Below are positions 24,429-33,289 of a stretch of DNA of 39,096 bases, one piece after another (within the stretch, counting starts at the first letter, position 1; every line of letters starts with the position of its first letter). The DNA lies in the NCBI GenBank assembly GCA_030685025.1, contig JAUXWC010000122.1, positions 1-39,096 on the forward strand. Direction: 5' to 3'. The translations under genes were made by a program, and so were the position numbers. The notes beneath the pieces were generated by a model that ran no database searches, was not told the DNA's origin, and saw only the letters and a list, made by a program, of their open reading frames with translations. Origin of the DNA: Rhodoferax sp. GTDB lineage: Bacteria; Pseudomonadota; Gammaproteobacteria; Burkholderiales; Burkholderiaceae_C.

Positions 24429-25576
24429 TGAGCATGCGAGAGTTGACCTACCAGGTCAGTTTCAACACTCCTGCGTTTCTCGGCAACGCCGAACAACAGG
24501 CTCAGTGGCGCACGCCACCATTCAAGGCGCTGCTGCGGCAGTGGTGGCGGGTGGTGAAGGCGCCGGCGCGGGAAGTGGGGTATGACCACAAGCGACTTCT
24601 TGTTGCGGAGAACGGGTTGTTTGGGAGCGCCTTGGATGGGGACGGAAGCAGCCGATCTAAAGTTCAGTTGCGGTTGTCTGCTTGGGATGAGGGAGCAATG
24701 AACGCCTTGCAGCCTATGGCGAGACATCCTCACCCAGAAGTGAAAGATCGAGATCGCAAACCAATCGATATCGCGACGGCGGTGTACCTCGGATTTGGCC
24801 CAGTCACTCTACAAGGCATGCGCAAAGCAATCGCACCGGTGGCAACGCCGCTCACATTTAAGGTCCGCTGTCCTGAACTCGAAATTGACGACATTAGGAA
24901 TGCCATTCAATTAATTGCTTGGTTCGGCACCGTCGGCTCACGCTCTCGCAATGCTTGGGGCTCCGTCAGGCTCGAAGGGGAAGGCATCCTGGGCATCGAG
25001 GGCTTGTGCGACTCCAAGCTCTCAGATTTGCTGTCTCTGCGCACTATCAGCGCTGCCTTGGGCGACCGTCTAGCTGGGGAATGGCCGCATTCCATGGGAC
25101 TGTGTGCCGACGGGCGGCCAGCGGTTTGGCGAGTTGTCTCAGGTCAAAAGCAAGTTGACGGCAAAACCCAATTCGTCGGTTTTGACAAATGGGAGCAGGT
25201 GCTTGAGCGCTTCGCTGCTTTGAAGATTGGCTTTCGCACTCAGTTCAGCTTCAACAACCAGGGCGGTCCACATCGAGACGTGATGGATCGGCATGTGTTG
25301 GCTTACCCGGTCACAAACCACGGCTTGGCAAATCTTCCCAATGCCAGACTGGCCAGTCAAATTCGTTTCAAGGTGATCGCGAACAAAGAAGGCAAGTTCT
25401 TTGGCGTCATCGCCCATGTCCCTGCCGCCATGCCGCGTGACTTTTTCTATGACAAGGAACGGCAACAAATGAATCCGCCGTCAATTGCAGATCAAGTCAA
25501 CGTGTGGAACCAAGTCCATCAATTTTTGAATACACCCCAACCCGGCAGCCAGGTAATACGCATCCGCAAGGGCTGA
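24428..25576 (+). CDS. cmr1: Type III-B RAMP protein Cmr1
   Basis: Cmr1 is the Cas7-like subunit at the 3'-end side of crRNA in the Cmr effector complex. The 382-residue protein has the family start LTYQVSFNTPAFLGNAEQQA followed by the arginine-rich PPFKALLRQWWRVVKA helix. The glycine-rich loop segment TVGSRSRNAWGSVRLEGEG lies in the first RAMP half, and a second RAMP half follows (FGVIAHVPAAMPR). Start ATG 24428 has GGAGG seven bases upstream; it shares one base with the preceding stop codon. Four bases separate its stop from cmr2, indicating one operon. Confidence 0.92.
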   Translation: MSMRELTYQVSFNTPAFLGNAEQQAQWRTPPFKALLRQWWRVVKAPAREVGYDHKRLLVAENGLFGSALDGDGSSRSKVQLRLSAWDEGAMNALQPMARHPHPEVKDRDRKPIDIATAVYLGFGPVTLQGMRKAIAPVATPLTFKVRCPELEIDDIRNAIQLIAWFGTVGSRSRNAWGSVRLEGEGILGIEGLCDSKLSDLLSLRTISAALGDRLAGEWPHSMGLCADGRPAVWRVVSGQKQVDGKTQFVGFDKWEQVLERFAALKIGFRTQFSFNNQGGPHRDVMDRHVLAYPVTNHGLANLPNARLASQIRFKVIANKEGKFFGVIAHVPAAMPRDFFYDKERQQMNPPSIADQVNVWNQVHQFLNTPQPGSQVIRIRKG

Positions 25577-25580
25577 ACTT

Positions 25581-28500
25581 ATGACCAACTACACCAAGAA
25601 ACTCGCCGCCTGGCTGCATGACCCGGCTGAGAAGCAACTTGTGCTGATGCGCGACTCGGCGGGGCACGAGGGCGGCACGTCACGGGTGCTCAGGAAAGAA
25701 TTAGCAATCTCCAGCAAGGAGTTTGACCGTCGGGCTGACCATCTCGCTGCCGCAGCCGACCGACCCAACTGGCCGAGACAGGCCGACGGCAAACCGTACC
25801 CAAAATTTGAAGCCGTTCACTTTGCCAAACACGCCCAACTGATTCACCCCTTGTCAGGTCAAAGGCTCGATCTGCCCAGTCTCGGTTTGGACGTGGGGGT
25901 CGAAGAAATCAAAGCTGGCAGTCAGGCGCACTTCCAAAGCCTCATTCAAGAAAACGACGACCGCAAGACCTTCCTCGCCTTCTGGCGCTTCGGCCCCGAG
26001 GCTGGCAAACATGCGCACGAACTTGGTGAGTTGTGGCGAATGCTTCCCGCTGATTCACGCGTGCCCGACCACAGCATCTGGTCGCACCTGGACACCGTCT
26101 GCGCCATCCACACTGCGCTGGCGGGCGACGAACAAGGCCCCGACGAACCCGCCCTGCTGGTGATGAGTTTCGGCCCGGTGCAAGGATTTATCGGGCAAGC
26201 CCGCTCCACGTCAGATTTATGGGCTGGTTCGCACTTGCTCTCCAGCCTGGTGTGGGAGGCGATGAAACCCATCGTCACCGATTTGGGGCCGGATGCGGTC
26301 GTGTTCCCCGCGCTCCGCGGGGTGCCAGTCGTGGATGAATGGCTGATGGGCCGCGAGGTAGGTGGCGATGCCTTCAAGCAATTGTTCGCCGACATCGATT
26401 CAGAGCTGCTGACCGATAACACCGACACCAACCCGCTATTTGCCGCCAGCTTGCCCAACAAGTTCATGGCCATCGTGCCGTCGCGGCAAGCCGCTTCGCT
26501 GGCCGAACGCGCTGTAGCCGCCATTCGCCACGCTGCCAAAAACTGGGCCACGAGCGCGGCAGAAAAAGTGTTTGAGGCCGCAAGCATCCCCATCAACGAC
26601 ATCGCGCGTGAGCAGGTCAATAAGCAGCTTGCAGGGTTCCCCGAGGCGCAGTGGGCAGCGGCCGTTTGGCCAGTTGGCAAGGGCGACGACTACAAAGACG
26701 CCAAACTTGCCCGTGATCGGTTGACCGCCGCGCTGGATGCCATTCACCCCGACTTGAAACAGCAAGGCGTGTTTGATGCCAAGGTTTGGAACATCATCAC
26801 CAAAGAACTTCAGCTCAAAGATCTGGCGTTTTCTTTCAACCCCAACGCGGGTGTTCTCTACCCCGCCGTTTACGAGCTGGCCGAGCGCAGCCTGGCCGCA
26901 GCAAAGTCCACCCGCCCCTTTGCGCCGCTGTTGCAGGAAGGGCACCGCTGCACCTTGACGGGTGAGGCCGAATGGCTGACCCATGACCGCAACCTGCTCG
27001 GTCTGAGCCGCAAGGACCGCAGTTTGCAAAGTGTTTGGGGCGAGCTGGCTCGCAAGGAAAATACCTGGGTCAAACCCGGCGAGCACTTGGGCGCCATCGC
27101 CACTTTGAAACGCCTGTGGCCTACGCTGTTCGCCGCACGCGTCAACAAGTTAGTCGGCGCGGACGTGCGGCGCTTCGTGGTCAGCACCCATGCGCTGGCG
27201 CTGTCCACCACCCTGGACAAACTGCTGTCAGAGCCATTGACCCTGGAGCAGCAGGCGGCCTTGTCAGTGCTGGCTGGGCCATGCGGCGAACACGATGCCG
27301 TTACCCTGCCCAAGTCATTGATGCGCAAGCTGAACAAACTGCCCGATGCGCAGCGCGTCACGCTCAAACGCCTGCCCAGCCTGATCGAGGCGCAGCAAGA
27401 CCCAATGGACGGCGGCCTCAATATGACCGAGCAGGTGCAAAAGCAGTTGAAGGTGCTTTTCGGTGATGCAAAACCCGAAACCTACTACGCGCTCATCCTC
27501 ATGGACGGCGACCGCATGGGCGGCTGGCTGGCGGGCAATGAAGACCGCTTCAAGCTCAAATACCGGGAAACGTGGCACACCCAGGTTCGCGCCGAAATGG
27601 AGATGTGTGAAAAACGGGATGCGAACCTGAGCGCCTACCTCAACACCCTGCGCCCGGTTTCTCCCGGCCGGCACGGCGCTATCTCTCAGGCGTTGAACGA
27701 TTTCTCCACCCGCCTGGCCCGCCATGTGGTGGAAGACTGCTGCAAGGGCAAGCTGCTTTACGCGGGGGGTGACGATGTGCTGGCTCTGGTGGCGGTGGAC
27801 GACTTGTTTGACTGCATGCAGTTGCTGCGCCTGGCCTACAGCGGCATTGCGCCGCACGAAGACATGGGCCTGGGTGACCATATCGGCCTGCTGCAAAAAG
27901 GCGGCAGCGGGCGGCAAAACAGGTTGCTGCTCAGCAAAGGGTTTGGTCTGCTGGATGGCCGCTTGATGACACTCATGGGCGAGAAAGCGACGGCCTCAAT
28001 GGGTGCGGTGGTGGCGCATCACTCAGCGCCTTTGTCCGCCGTGCTGCGTGAATTGCGGGCTGCTGAATCCACTGCCAAGAACACAGCTCATGGCAACGAC
28101 AATGGTCAAGACATCAACCGCGATGCCTTCTGCCTGCGTGTGCTCAAGCGTGGCGGCGGAGAAGTGAGCGTGACCAGCCCGTGGTGGCCCGTGGCAGGCC
28201 AAATACCCAACACAGCGCAAAGCGCGCTGGCGCTGATGAAAAAGCTGGCCGATGCGCTCGCAAAGACCGCATTTTCACGCGGTGCCATTTATGACGCGCA
28301 GCTTTGGTTCGCTGGCCTCACCGACAACCCGTCTGATATCACGAACACAGTGTGGCGCGCGCAAATCACCGCGTCCCTGGCGTACCAGTTTGACCGCAAG
28401 AGTGGCGATGCCGCGACGGCCAACCAGGTGGTTGATTTCGTCTGCGATGTCATCAAACCCAAGCACCCGAGGACTGCGGTCGAAGACTTTCTGGTGGCCA

Positions 28501-28619
28501 GCGAATTCTTCGCCCGCGAAGCCCGCAGCTTCAAAGACCGGGCGCAAGCGGCAAAGGCTGCCAAAAAGGAAGCCAGCACCATGCAAGACCCGGTTGAGGC
28601 AGCAGGAGCACGGTCATGA
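25581..28619 (+). CDS. cas10: Type III-B Cas10 (Cmr2), HD and GGDD intact
   Basis: Large subunit of the Cmr complex, 1012 residues. The N-terminal HD nuclease signature is present (WLHDPAEK, H13 and D14), so target-activated DNA cleavage is possible. Two palm domains follow: the first has ALILMDGDRMGGWL (D642, D644), the second has LLYAGGDDVLALV with the GGDD motif at residues 729-732, the cyclase site that makes cyclic oligoadenylate from ATP. Both catalytic centres look functional. Between HD and palm lies a region (FGPVQGFIGQARSTSDLWAG) conserved in Cmr2. The C-terminal helical domain ends before ATGA, where cmr3 starts. Presence of csx16, an NE0113-family gene and a Card1-like gene nearby fits active second-messenger signalling. 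Confidence 0.95.
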   Translation: MTNYTKKLAAWLHDPAEKQLVLMRDSAGHEGGTSRVLRKELAISSKEFDRRADHLAAAADRPNWPRQADGKPYPKFEAVHFAKHAQLIHPLSGQRLDLPSLGLDVGVEEIKAGSQAHFQSLIQENDDRKTFLAFWRFGPEAGKHAHELGELWRMLPADSRVPDHSIWSHLDTVCAIHTALAGDEQGPDEPALLVMSFGPVQGFIGQARSTSDLWAGSHLLSSLVWEAMKPIVTDLGPDAVVFPALRGVPVVDEWLMGREVGGDAFKQLFADIDSELLTDNTDTNPLFAASLPNKFMAIVPSRQAASLAERAVAAIRHAAKNWATSAAEKVFEAASIPINDIAREQVNKQLAGFPEAQWAAAVWPVGKGDDYKDAKLARDRLTAALDAIHPDLKQQGVFDAKVWNIITKELQLKDLAFSFNPNAGVLYPAVYELAERSLAAAKSTRPFAPLLQEGHRCTLTGEAEWLTHDRNLLGLSRKDRSLQSVWGELARKENTWVKPGEHLGAIATLKRLWPTLFAARVNKLVGADVRRFVVSTHALALSTTLDKLLSEPLTLEQQAALSVLAGPCGEHDAVTLPKSLMRKLNKLPDAQRVTLKRLPSLIEAQQDPMDGGLNMTEQVQKQLKVLFGDAKPETYYALILMDGDRMGGWLAGNEDRFKLKYRETWHTQVRAEMEMCEKRDANLSAYLNTLRPVSPGRHGAISQALNDFSTRLARHVVEDCCKGKLLYAGGDDVLALVAVDDLFDCMQLLRLAYSGIAPHEDMGLGDHIGLLQKGGSGRQNRLLLSKGFGLLDGRLMTLMGEKATASMGAVVAHHSAPLSAVLRELRAAESTAKNTAHGNDNGQDINRDAFCLRVLKRGGGEVSVTSPWWPVAGQIPNTAQSALALMKKLADALAKTAFSRGAIYDAQLWFAGLTDNPSDITNTVWRAQITASLAYQFDRKSGDAATANQVVDFVCDVIKPKHPRTAVEDFLVASEFFAREARSFKDRAQAAKAAKKEASTMQDPVEAAGARS

Positions 28620-29818
28620 GCGCCACCACCTATTTCTACGTTCGCCCCACTGACAGCCTGTTCATTCGCGGCAACCTTGCATTTGGCGACAGCGGCGAGC
28701 ATGGCGCATCGCAAATGCCACCCCCGCCATCGCTGTTTGCCGGAGCCTTTCGCTCGGCCATATTGGGCCAGGACGTCAAGCACCTGGCACAGTTTTTGGC
28801 GGGCCAGCCCCTGGCGGACGAAGCCCGAAACCGCTGCCTGGGCACCTATGCGCAGCCGGGGGCTTTCCGCGTCTCGTGGTTGTCGCTGGCTGGGCAGGCC
28901 AATGGACAAGCCGTGCCCGAAGCGGTGTCGCCGCTGCCAGCGGACCTGGTCGTATTGGGCAAAGCGTTTGCCCCTTTAATACCCCAAGCGCTTTCCGCTG
29001 GCGTGTCTTGCTCGGGTGATTTGCCGATGCGGGCGACGCTTTACAGCGCGAAGCAGGAGAAGCCCAGCACAGGCATTTATCTGCGCGGCACGGGATTGCA
29101 AGATCACCTGTCCGGCAAACTGCCCGGCCATGCGGCGCAAGCCGCAGCGGGCCACGTGTTTCGCCGCGATCCACGCCTTGGCATCGGGCTGAATGCCGAT
29201 TCACGCACTGCGGAACAGGGCTTGATTTACACCACCGAGGGCTACGCGTTTAGCCCCGGTGAAGGCGTTGAAGGCGACGAAGGCAAGGCATCACCGTTTG
29301 CCAGCACGGGGTTTCTGGTCGGCATGGAGGGCGTGGCCGACGTATTGCCCGCCCTAGGCAATCTTCGCTTGGGTGGTGACGGGCGAAGCGCCACTTACCA
29401 GCGGGTTGAGTTCAAGTCGCCCACTGCAGACGGGCCTGCAGCCAACAAAAGGTTCCGCTTGGTCCTGCAAAGCCCGGCACTGTTCCGCCAAGGCTGGCTA
29501 CCTGATGGCGTGGTGCAGCAAGACGGGCTCTACAAGTTGCAGGGTGCCGGCTTCTCTGCACGCCTGGCCTGCGCGGCCATTGGCCGGCGTGAAGTCGTCA
29601 GCGGTTGGGACTTGCACGGCTGGAAGCCCAAGCCCGCCCAGGCCGCTGCGCCAGCGGGCAGTGTCTATTGGTTTGACGAGTTCGAAGGCGATGCGGGCAA
29701 GCTTGCCGCATGGGTGCAAAGCGGGCTTTGGCCTGAGAATCTGGCCGCCATGGACACCACAGAAAAAATGCGCCGCGCCGAAGGCTACAACCTGGCTTTG
29801 CTGGCCACCTGGATTTGA
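28616..29818 (+). CDS. cmr3: Type III-B RAMP protein Cmr3
   Basis: Cas5-like subunit that caps the 5' handle of the crRNA beside Cas10. The 400-residue protein opens with YFYVRPTDSLFIRGNLAFG and PPPSLFAGAFRSAILG, the family pattern of TIGR01888, and has later RAMP segments (DPRLGIGLNADSRTAEQGLI, YTTEGYAF) and C-terminal REVVSGWDLHGWKPKPAQ. Its start overlaps the cmr2 stop by four bases (ATGA), so translation is coupled. A short gap of 16 bases leads to cmr4. Confidence 0.92.
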   Translation: MSATTYFYVRPTDSLFIRGNLAFGDSGEHGASQMPPPPSLFAGAFRSAILGQDVKHLAQFLAGQPLADEARNRCLGTYAQPGAFRVSWLSLAGQANGQAVPEAVSPLPADLVVLGKAFAPLIPQALSAGVSCSGDLPMRATLYSAKQEKPSTGIYLRGTGLQDHLSGKLPGHAAQAAAGHVFRRDPRLGIGLNADSRTAEQGLIYTTEGYAFSPGEGVEGDEGKASPFASTGFLVGMEGVADVLPALGNLRLGGDGRSATYQRVEFKSPTADGPAANKRFRLVLQSPALFRQGWLPDGVVQQDGLYKLQGAGFSARLACAAIGRREVVSGWDLHGWKPKPAQAAAPAGSVYWFDEFEGDAGKLAAWVQSGLWPENLAAMDTTEKMRRAEGYNLALLATWI

Positions 29819-29834
29819 GACTCAAGGACACACA

Positions 29835-30794
29835 ATGTTTGAAGCAACACAACTGGTTTTTTACTACGCCGTCAGCCCCGTGCATATGGGTGCGGGCAGC
29901 GCCATTGGGGCGATTGACAGCCCGATTCAGCGCGAGGTGCATACCAAGCACCCCACGTTTGCCGGCAGCGGGTTGAAGGGCGCGCTGCGTCATCACTTCA
30001 ACCGCGCCTGGCCACGTGCCGAAGGGGATGACCGCAAGGCGAACAGTCTCATCAACCGCATCTTTGGCCCGGACACCGGCGCGTCCGATTTTGCCGGCGC
30101 CCTGTCACTGAGCGACGCGCAACTGGTGGCTCTGCCGGTGCGCTCGCTCAAAGGCGGGTTTGCGTATGTGACCAGTCCGTTGGCGCTGGCGCGTTTGCAT
30201 CGGCTGGCAACCCAGGCAGGGCTGTCGCCCGATTGGGATGTGCCCAGCGTTGCAGAAAACATGGCCGCCACCGCGTCAGATGCCTTGCTGCAAGCCAAGG
30301 GCTCCGACAAGCAACTCATCCTGGAAGCCTTCGAATTCATCAAGGTCGATGCGGGTGATGTCAACAAAATTGCCACCTGGATCGCCGGCTACGCATTGCC
30401 CGGTGCTCCAAACAAGTTCTTCGCCGACAAACTGAAGTCAGACCTGGTCGTATTGAACGACACCGACTTCAGCCACTTTGCCCGCCACGCCATGGTGGTG
30501 GAACCCCATGTGCGCATCAACGATGAGTCTGGCACAGCGGATGATGGCGGCCTGTTCTATGTAGAAAACCTGCCACCTGAGACCTTGATGGTTGGCTTGG
30601 CACAGGCGAGTATTGAGCGCTACAAGAAAGACAACAAACCGGACACCACCTTGACCGCGCCCGAAGTGTTGGCCCTTGTATTCGTAGGCCAGGGCGAACA
30701 CCAAAGCGGCATCGGCGGCAAGCTGCTACAAATTGGCGGCGATGCCACTACCGGGCGCGGGCTGGTGCTGGTGCAGGCTGCAGGCAAAAACTGA
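29835..30794 (+). CDS. cmr4: Type III-B backbone RAMP and RNase subunit Cmr4
   Basis: Cas7-like backbone subunit that cleaves target RNA at 6-nt intervals. The 319-residue protein starts MFEATQLVFYYAVSPVHMG, with a glycine-rich loop GAGSAIGAIDSP; D28 in IDSPIQRE corresponds to the catalytic aspartate of this family. Further signatures are FAGSGLKGALRHHF, the insertion with IINRIFGP-like SLINRIFGPDTGASDFAGAL, and the terminal IGGDATTGRGLVLVQ. Start ATG 29835 is 16 bases after cmr3, with AAGGA upstream. Instead of cmr5, an antitoxin-PIN pair follows directly. Confidence 0.93.
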   Translation: MFEATQLVFYYAVSPVHMGAGSAIGAIDSPIQREVHTKHPTFAGSGLKGALRHHFNRAWPRAEGDDRKANSLINRIFGPDTGASDFAGALSLSDAQLVALPVRSLKGGFAYVTSPLALARLHRLATQAGLSPDWDVPSVAENMAATASDALLQAKGSDKQLILEAFEFIKVDAGDVNKIATWIAGYALPGAPNKFFADKLKSDLVVLNDTDFSHFARHAMVVEPHVRINDESGTADDGGLFYVENLPPETLMVGLAQASIERYKKDNKPDTTLTAPEVLALVFVGQGEHQSGIGGKLLQIGGDATTGRGLVLVQAAGKN

Positions 30795-30815
30795 CATTGA
30801 CGAAAGGAACACACC

Positions 30816-31076
30816 ATGCAAACCCTTCGCATTCACCATGCACAGGCGCACAACCGGCAATTGCTGATTACTTTGCCGGAGAATTTTCCCGAGAACGGGC
30901 TGGAAGTCATCGTCATGAGTGAAGACATCGCGTTCACATCGCCTGTCCTCGCTGCGCCCCAGCCATCTGATTTGGATGCCCTGTTCAGCTTTCTTGCAAC
31001 CGTGCAACCGAGCGGTCGAAGCGCCGCAGAGATCGACCAGCAAATCCTGGAGGAGCGTGCCTCATGGGACCGGTAA
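30816..31076 (+). CDS. Antitoxin of PIN-type toxin (inside cmr operon)
   Basis: An 86-residue protein with a short N-terminal beta segment (MQTLRIHHAQAHNRQLLITL, then PENFPENGLEVIVM) and an acidic C-terminal tail SAAEIDQQILEERASWDR. This is the pattern of VapB-like antitoxins that bind the partner PIN toxin with their tail. The start ATG 30816 has AAAGGAAC upstream. Its 3' end overlaps the PIN toxin gene by 13 bases. It lies 21 bases after cmr4 in the same direction, so it is probably cotranscribed with the cmr genes. Confidence 0.75.
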   Translation: MQTLRIHHAQAHNRQLLITLPENFPENGLEVIVMSEDIAFTSPVLAAPQPSDLDALFSFLATVQPSGRSAAEIDQQILEERASWDR

Positions 31077-31507
31077 ACCACGTTGTTTACCCCGACACGT
31101 GCATCCTTATTTATTGGCTGGAAGGCAACGAGGCCTATGTCGATGCCATCGTACAAAAACTGCGTCCCGCACAGGGCGCTGCACCCATCCTCGTTTTCAC
31201 CGAATTGACGCGCCTGGAATGCCGAGTCAAACCGCTCAAGACAGGCAACCAGATTCAACTCGCTGGCTACGACCGTGTATTTTCAACACCCGGCTATCGT
31301 TTTGAGGCACTGACCCGCGAAGTCTTTGACCTGGCGACAGAGTTGCGAGCCGTCCACGGAATTAAGACCCCGGATGCAATCCACCTGGCCGCAGCGCTCC
31401 ACTCTGGGTGTGATGAGATTTGGACCAACGACGACAGATTAGCCAAAGCCGCCGCTGGCCGCATTGGCGTGTTTAACGTAAAGGAACCCCATGGCACAAA
31501 CACTTGA
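31064..31507 (+). CDS. PIN-domain toxin (VapC-like), inside cmr operon
   Basis: A 147-residue PIN-domain RNase. The acidic active-site residues are visible: D11 in YPDTCILIYWLE, E47 in FTELTRLE, D104 in KTPDAIHLAAALHSG and D123 in WTNDDRL. Such toxins usually cleave tRNA or rRNA and stop translation; the actual target is unknown. It overlaps the antitoxin gene upstream (ATG inside the antitoxin's last codons) and the cmr5 gene downstream by 17 bases (31491-31507). This interleaving makes it an integral part of the operon, not a later neighbour. Confidence 0.85.
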   Translation: MGPVNHVVYPDTCILIYWLEGNEAYVDAIVQKLRPAQGAAPILVFTELTRLECRVKPLKTGNQIQLAGYDRVFSTPGYRFEALTREVFDLATELRAVHGIKTPDAIHLAAALHSGCDEIWTNDDRLAKAAAGRIGVFNVKEPHGTNT

Positions 31508-31865
31508 CCAACAACGCGCGGCGCTGGCTTGGGGGTATGCCACGGCGGCGATGAAGACCGGCTTCGCCAAGAAATACAAGAACCTCGCGAAGGGCGCACC
31601 CGCGCTCATCATGAACAGCGGATTGATGCCGACGCTGGCGTTTTACAACAGCAAGGATCCAGAGCACAAAGCGCTGCTGGAGGATTTGCTGGCTGGCCTG
31701 TCCACACGCCTGAAACCGTCACCCCAGCCGAAGAATTTCCAGGAATTCATGGTTCACTTGCAGAAGTGCAAGTCTCAGGACTACCTGCGGATGACAGACG
31801 AGGCGCTGGAACTACTCAAGTGGATGCGGCAGTTTGTCGATGCGGTTGACACCCAGGGAGCCTGA
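31491..31865 (+). CDS. cmr5: Type III-B small subunit Cmr5
   Basis: Helical small subunit (Cas11-like) of the Cmr complex, 124 residues. The sequence TLDQQRAALAWGYATAAMK, the Y.NLAKGAPALIMNSGLMPT segment and TDEALELLKWMRQFVDAV match the family. Its start codon lies within the 3' end of the PIN toxin gene, 17 bases before that stop, so its translation may depend on that of the toxin gene. Two bases separate it from cmr6. Confidence 0.92.
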   Translation: MAQTLDQQRAALAWGYATAAMKTGFAKKYKNLAKGAPALIMNSGLMPTLAFYNSKDPEHKALLEDLLAGLSTRLKPSPQPKNFQEFMVHLQKCKSQDYLRMTDEALELLKWMRQFVDAVDTQGA

Positions 31866-31867
31866 CC

Positions 31868-33055
31868 ATGCCATTGCCACAGCGTGTCGCCGCAACCCCG
31901 GATTTCATCCCACATGACCTGAGAGACGCAGCTCCCGGGCATCGCTACCAGTTGTACCTGCAACATTGGCAGGGTCAAAACGGAACAGCGTTTGCGCCGT
32001 ACAAGAAAGCCACGGCGCAAGGCAAGGACGAAAAGGCCGAGCACGCAAGGCAGAGCAACGCTGTGCTCAAAGATCTATGCCCGCTGCCAGTATCGAGCGT
32101 CAAAGTGATGAGAGGCATCCAGGCGCGCCAGCAAGCTGCAATTGGCCAATATGGTGAATATGGCCATAGCATCAGTGCCATTTCGACAGCCCCCTTCGCC
32201 ACCGGCCTGGGCAACGAACACCCCATCGAAAACGGCTTCGCCTTTCTCACGCCCTACGGCTTGCCGTACTTGGCGGGCAGTGGCGTCAAAGGCATCCTGC
32301 GCCGTGCCATGCAAGAACTTCGCGATGACCATAAAGCAGGGTTTACCAACGAGGCTATTGATGCCCTGTTCGGCCCAGAGGATGTCAACATTCCTGAAGA
32401 TGCCAAGCGTGGCGCTCTGGACTTCTGGGATGTTTTTCCAAAACCCTTCGGCGACAAACTGGTGGTCGAGATCATGACCCCGCACTTTGGCAGCTACTAC
32501 CAAGGCAAGGCCACACCGCATGACAGCGGCGCGCCGATTCCCGTGAGTTTTCTGGCCGTGCCGGCCAAGTCGGATTTTGATTTCCACGTGGTATGCCACC
32601 CCACGCGCCTGCCCGAGTCACTGCAAAACACCTGGCGCGATTTGCTGCAAGACGCCTTTGACCACGCCTTCGCCTGGGTGGGTTTTGGCGCCAAGACATC
32701 GGTGGGGTACGGGGCGATGAAGGCTGCGGCGCCAGTGCCGTCCTTACCGGCGCCGGTAGCGCCTGGTTCGTCCATTTTCAATGTGCCGCCCGCCATCGGC
32801 GGCGCAAGAACCGGTGGTTCTCAGACGTGGCCTGCCGCCACTTTGAAATTGAACCCCGGCAAAGGCGAAATCACAGCCAGTTTTGAAGGCAAGACAACAG
32901 CGCCTATCAAGGGTACCGATGCCGAAAAATTCCTGACAGCGCTCGGCGACGAACTGGCTGGCAAGCTCAAGAAAAGGCAAGAACTCAAGGGCGTTTCGGT
33001 GGAAGTTGAGCAGCAAGGCAATGCGTTCACGCTCAAAGGCATGGCTGCGACATGA
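31868..33055 (+). CDS. cmr6: Type III-B RAMP protein Cmr6 with C-terminal extension
   Basis: Cas7-like subunit of the Cmr complex. Residues 1 to about 283 are the canonical Cmr6 core: FATGLGNEHPIENGFAFLTP, YLAGSGVKGILRRAMQE, ALDFWDVFPKPFGDKLVVEI, MTPHFGSYYQGKATPHDSGA, and AWVGFGAKTSVGYGAM. Most Cmr6 proteins end here (about 250-300 residues). This one continues with an Ala/Pro linker (about 284-325) and a small beta-rich domain (ATLKLNPGKGEITASFEGKT, later EVEQQGNAFTLKGM), total 395. The extension resembles nothing I can name with certainty. Start ATG 31868 is two bases after cmr5; its stop overlaps the next start (ATGA). Confidence 0.92.
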   Translation: MPLPQRVAATPDFIPHDLRDAAPGHRYQLYLQHWQGQNGTAFAPYKKATAQGKDEKAEHARQSNAVLKDLCPLPVSSVKVMRGIQARQQAAIGQYGEYGHSISAISTAPFATGLGNEHPIENGFAFLTPYGLPYLAGSGVKGILRRAMQELRDDHKAGFTNEAIDALFGPEDVNIPEDAKRGALDFWDVFPKPFGDKLVVEIMTPHFGSYYQGKATPHDSGAPIPVSFLAVPAKSDFDFHVVCHPTRLPESLQNTWRDLLQDAFDHAFAWVGFGAKTSVGYGAMKAAAPVPSLPAPVAPGSSIFNVPPAIGGARTGGSQTWPAATLKLNPGKGEITASFEGKTTAPIKGTDAEKFLTALGDELAGKLKKRQELKGVSVEVEQQGNAFTLKGMAAT

Positions 33056-33225
33056 CTACCAACAAGAAGCCACCGCCTGAAAGCACGGGTGACGCTGCAC
33101 CAGAAGACGCAGCGCAGGAACTGCTCAAACATCGCGACCTGCAAAATGCCCAGATCGACAGCATGCGGCACGTCTGGGACAACCCAGAGGACGAAGTCTG
33201 GAACAATCCCGAAATTCCCGGCTGA
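33052..33225 (+). CDS. Small acidic protein (57 aa), possibly an antitoxin-like peptide
   Basis: The 57-residue frame starts at ATG 33052 in an ATGA overlap with the cmr6 stop and reads MTTNKKPPPESTGDAAPEDA, then AQELLKHRDLQNAQIDSM and RHVWDNPEDEVWNNPEIPG. The ending with repeated W-(D/N)-NPE and acidic residues resembles the C-terminal toxin-binding tail of short VapB-like antitoxins, but no cognate toxin follows. The translational coupling to cmr6 and high acidic content argue that it is translated. Function is unknown; an alternative is an accessory Cmr subunit. Confidence 0.5.
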   Translation: MTTNKKPPPESTGDAAPEDAAQELLKHRDLQNAQIDSMRHVWDNPEDEVWNNPEIPG

Positions 33226-33289
33226 GAGGTCGATGCAGCACAGCAATTCAGGCCAGTTCGCAACTCCAGTGAAACAACAGGGCCAAACC

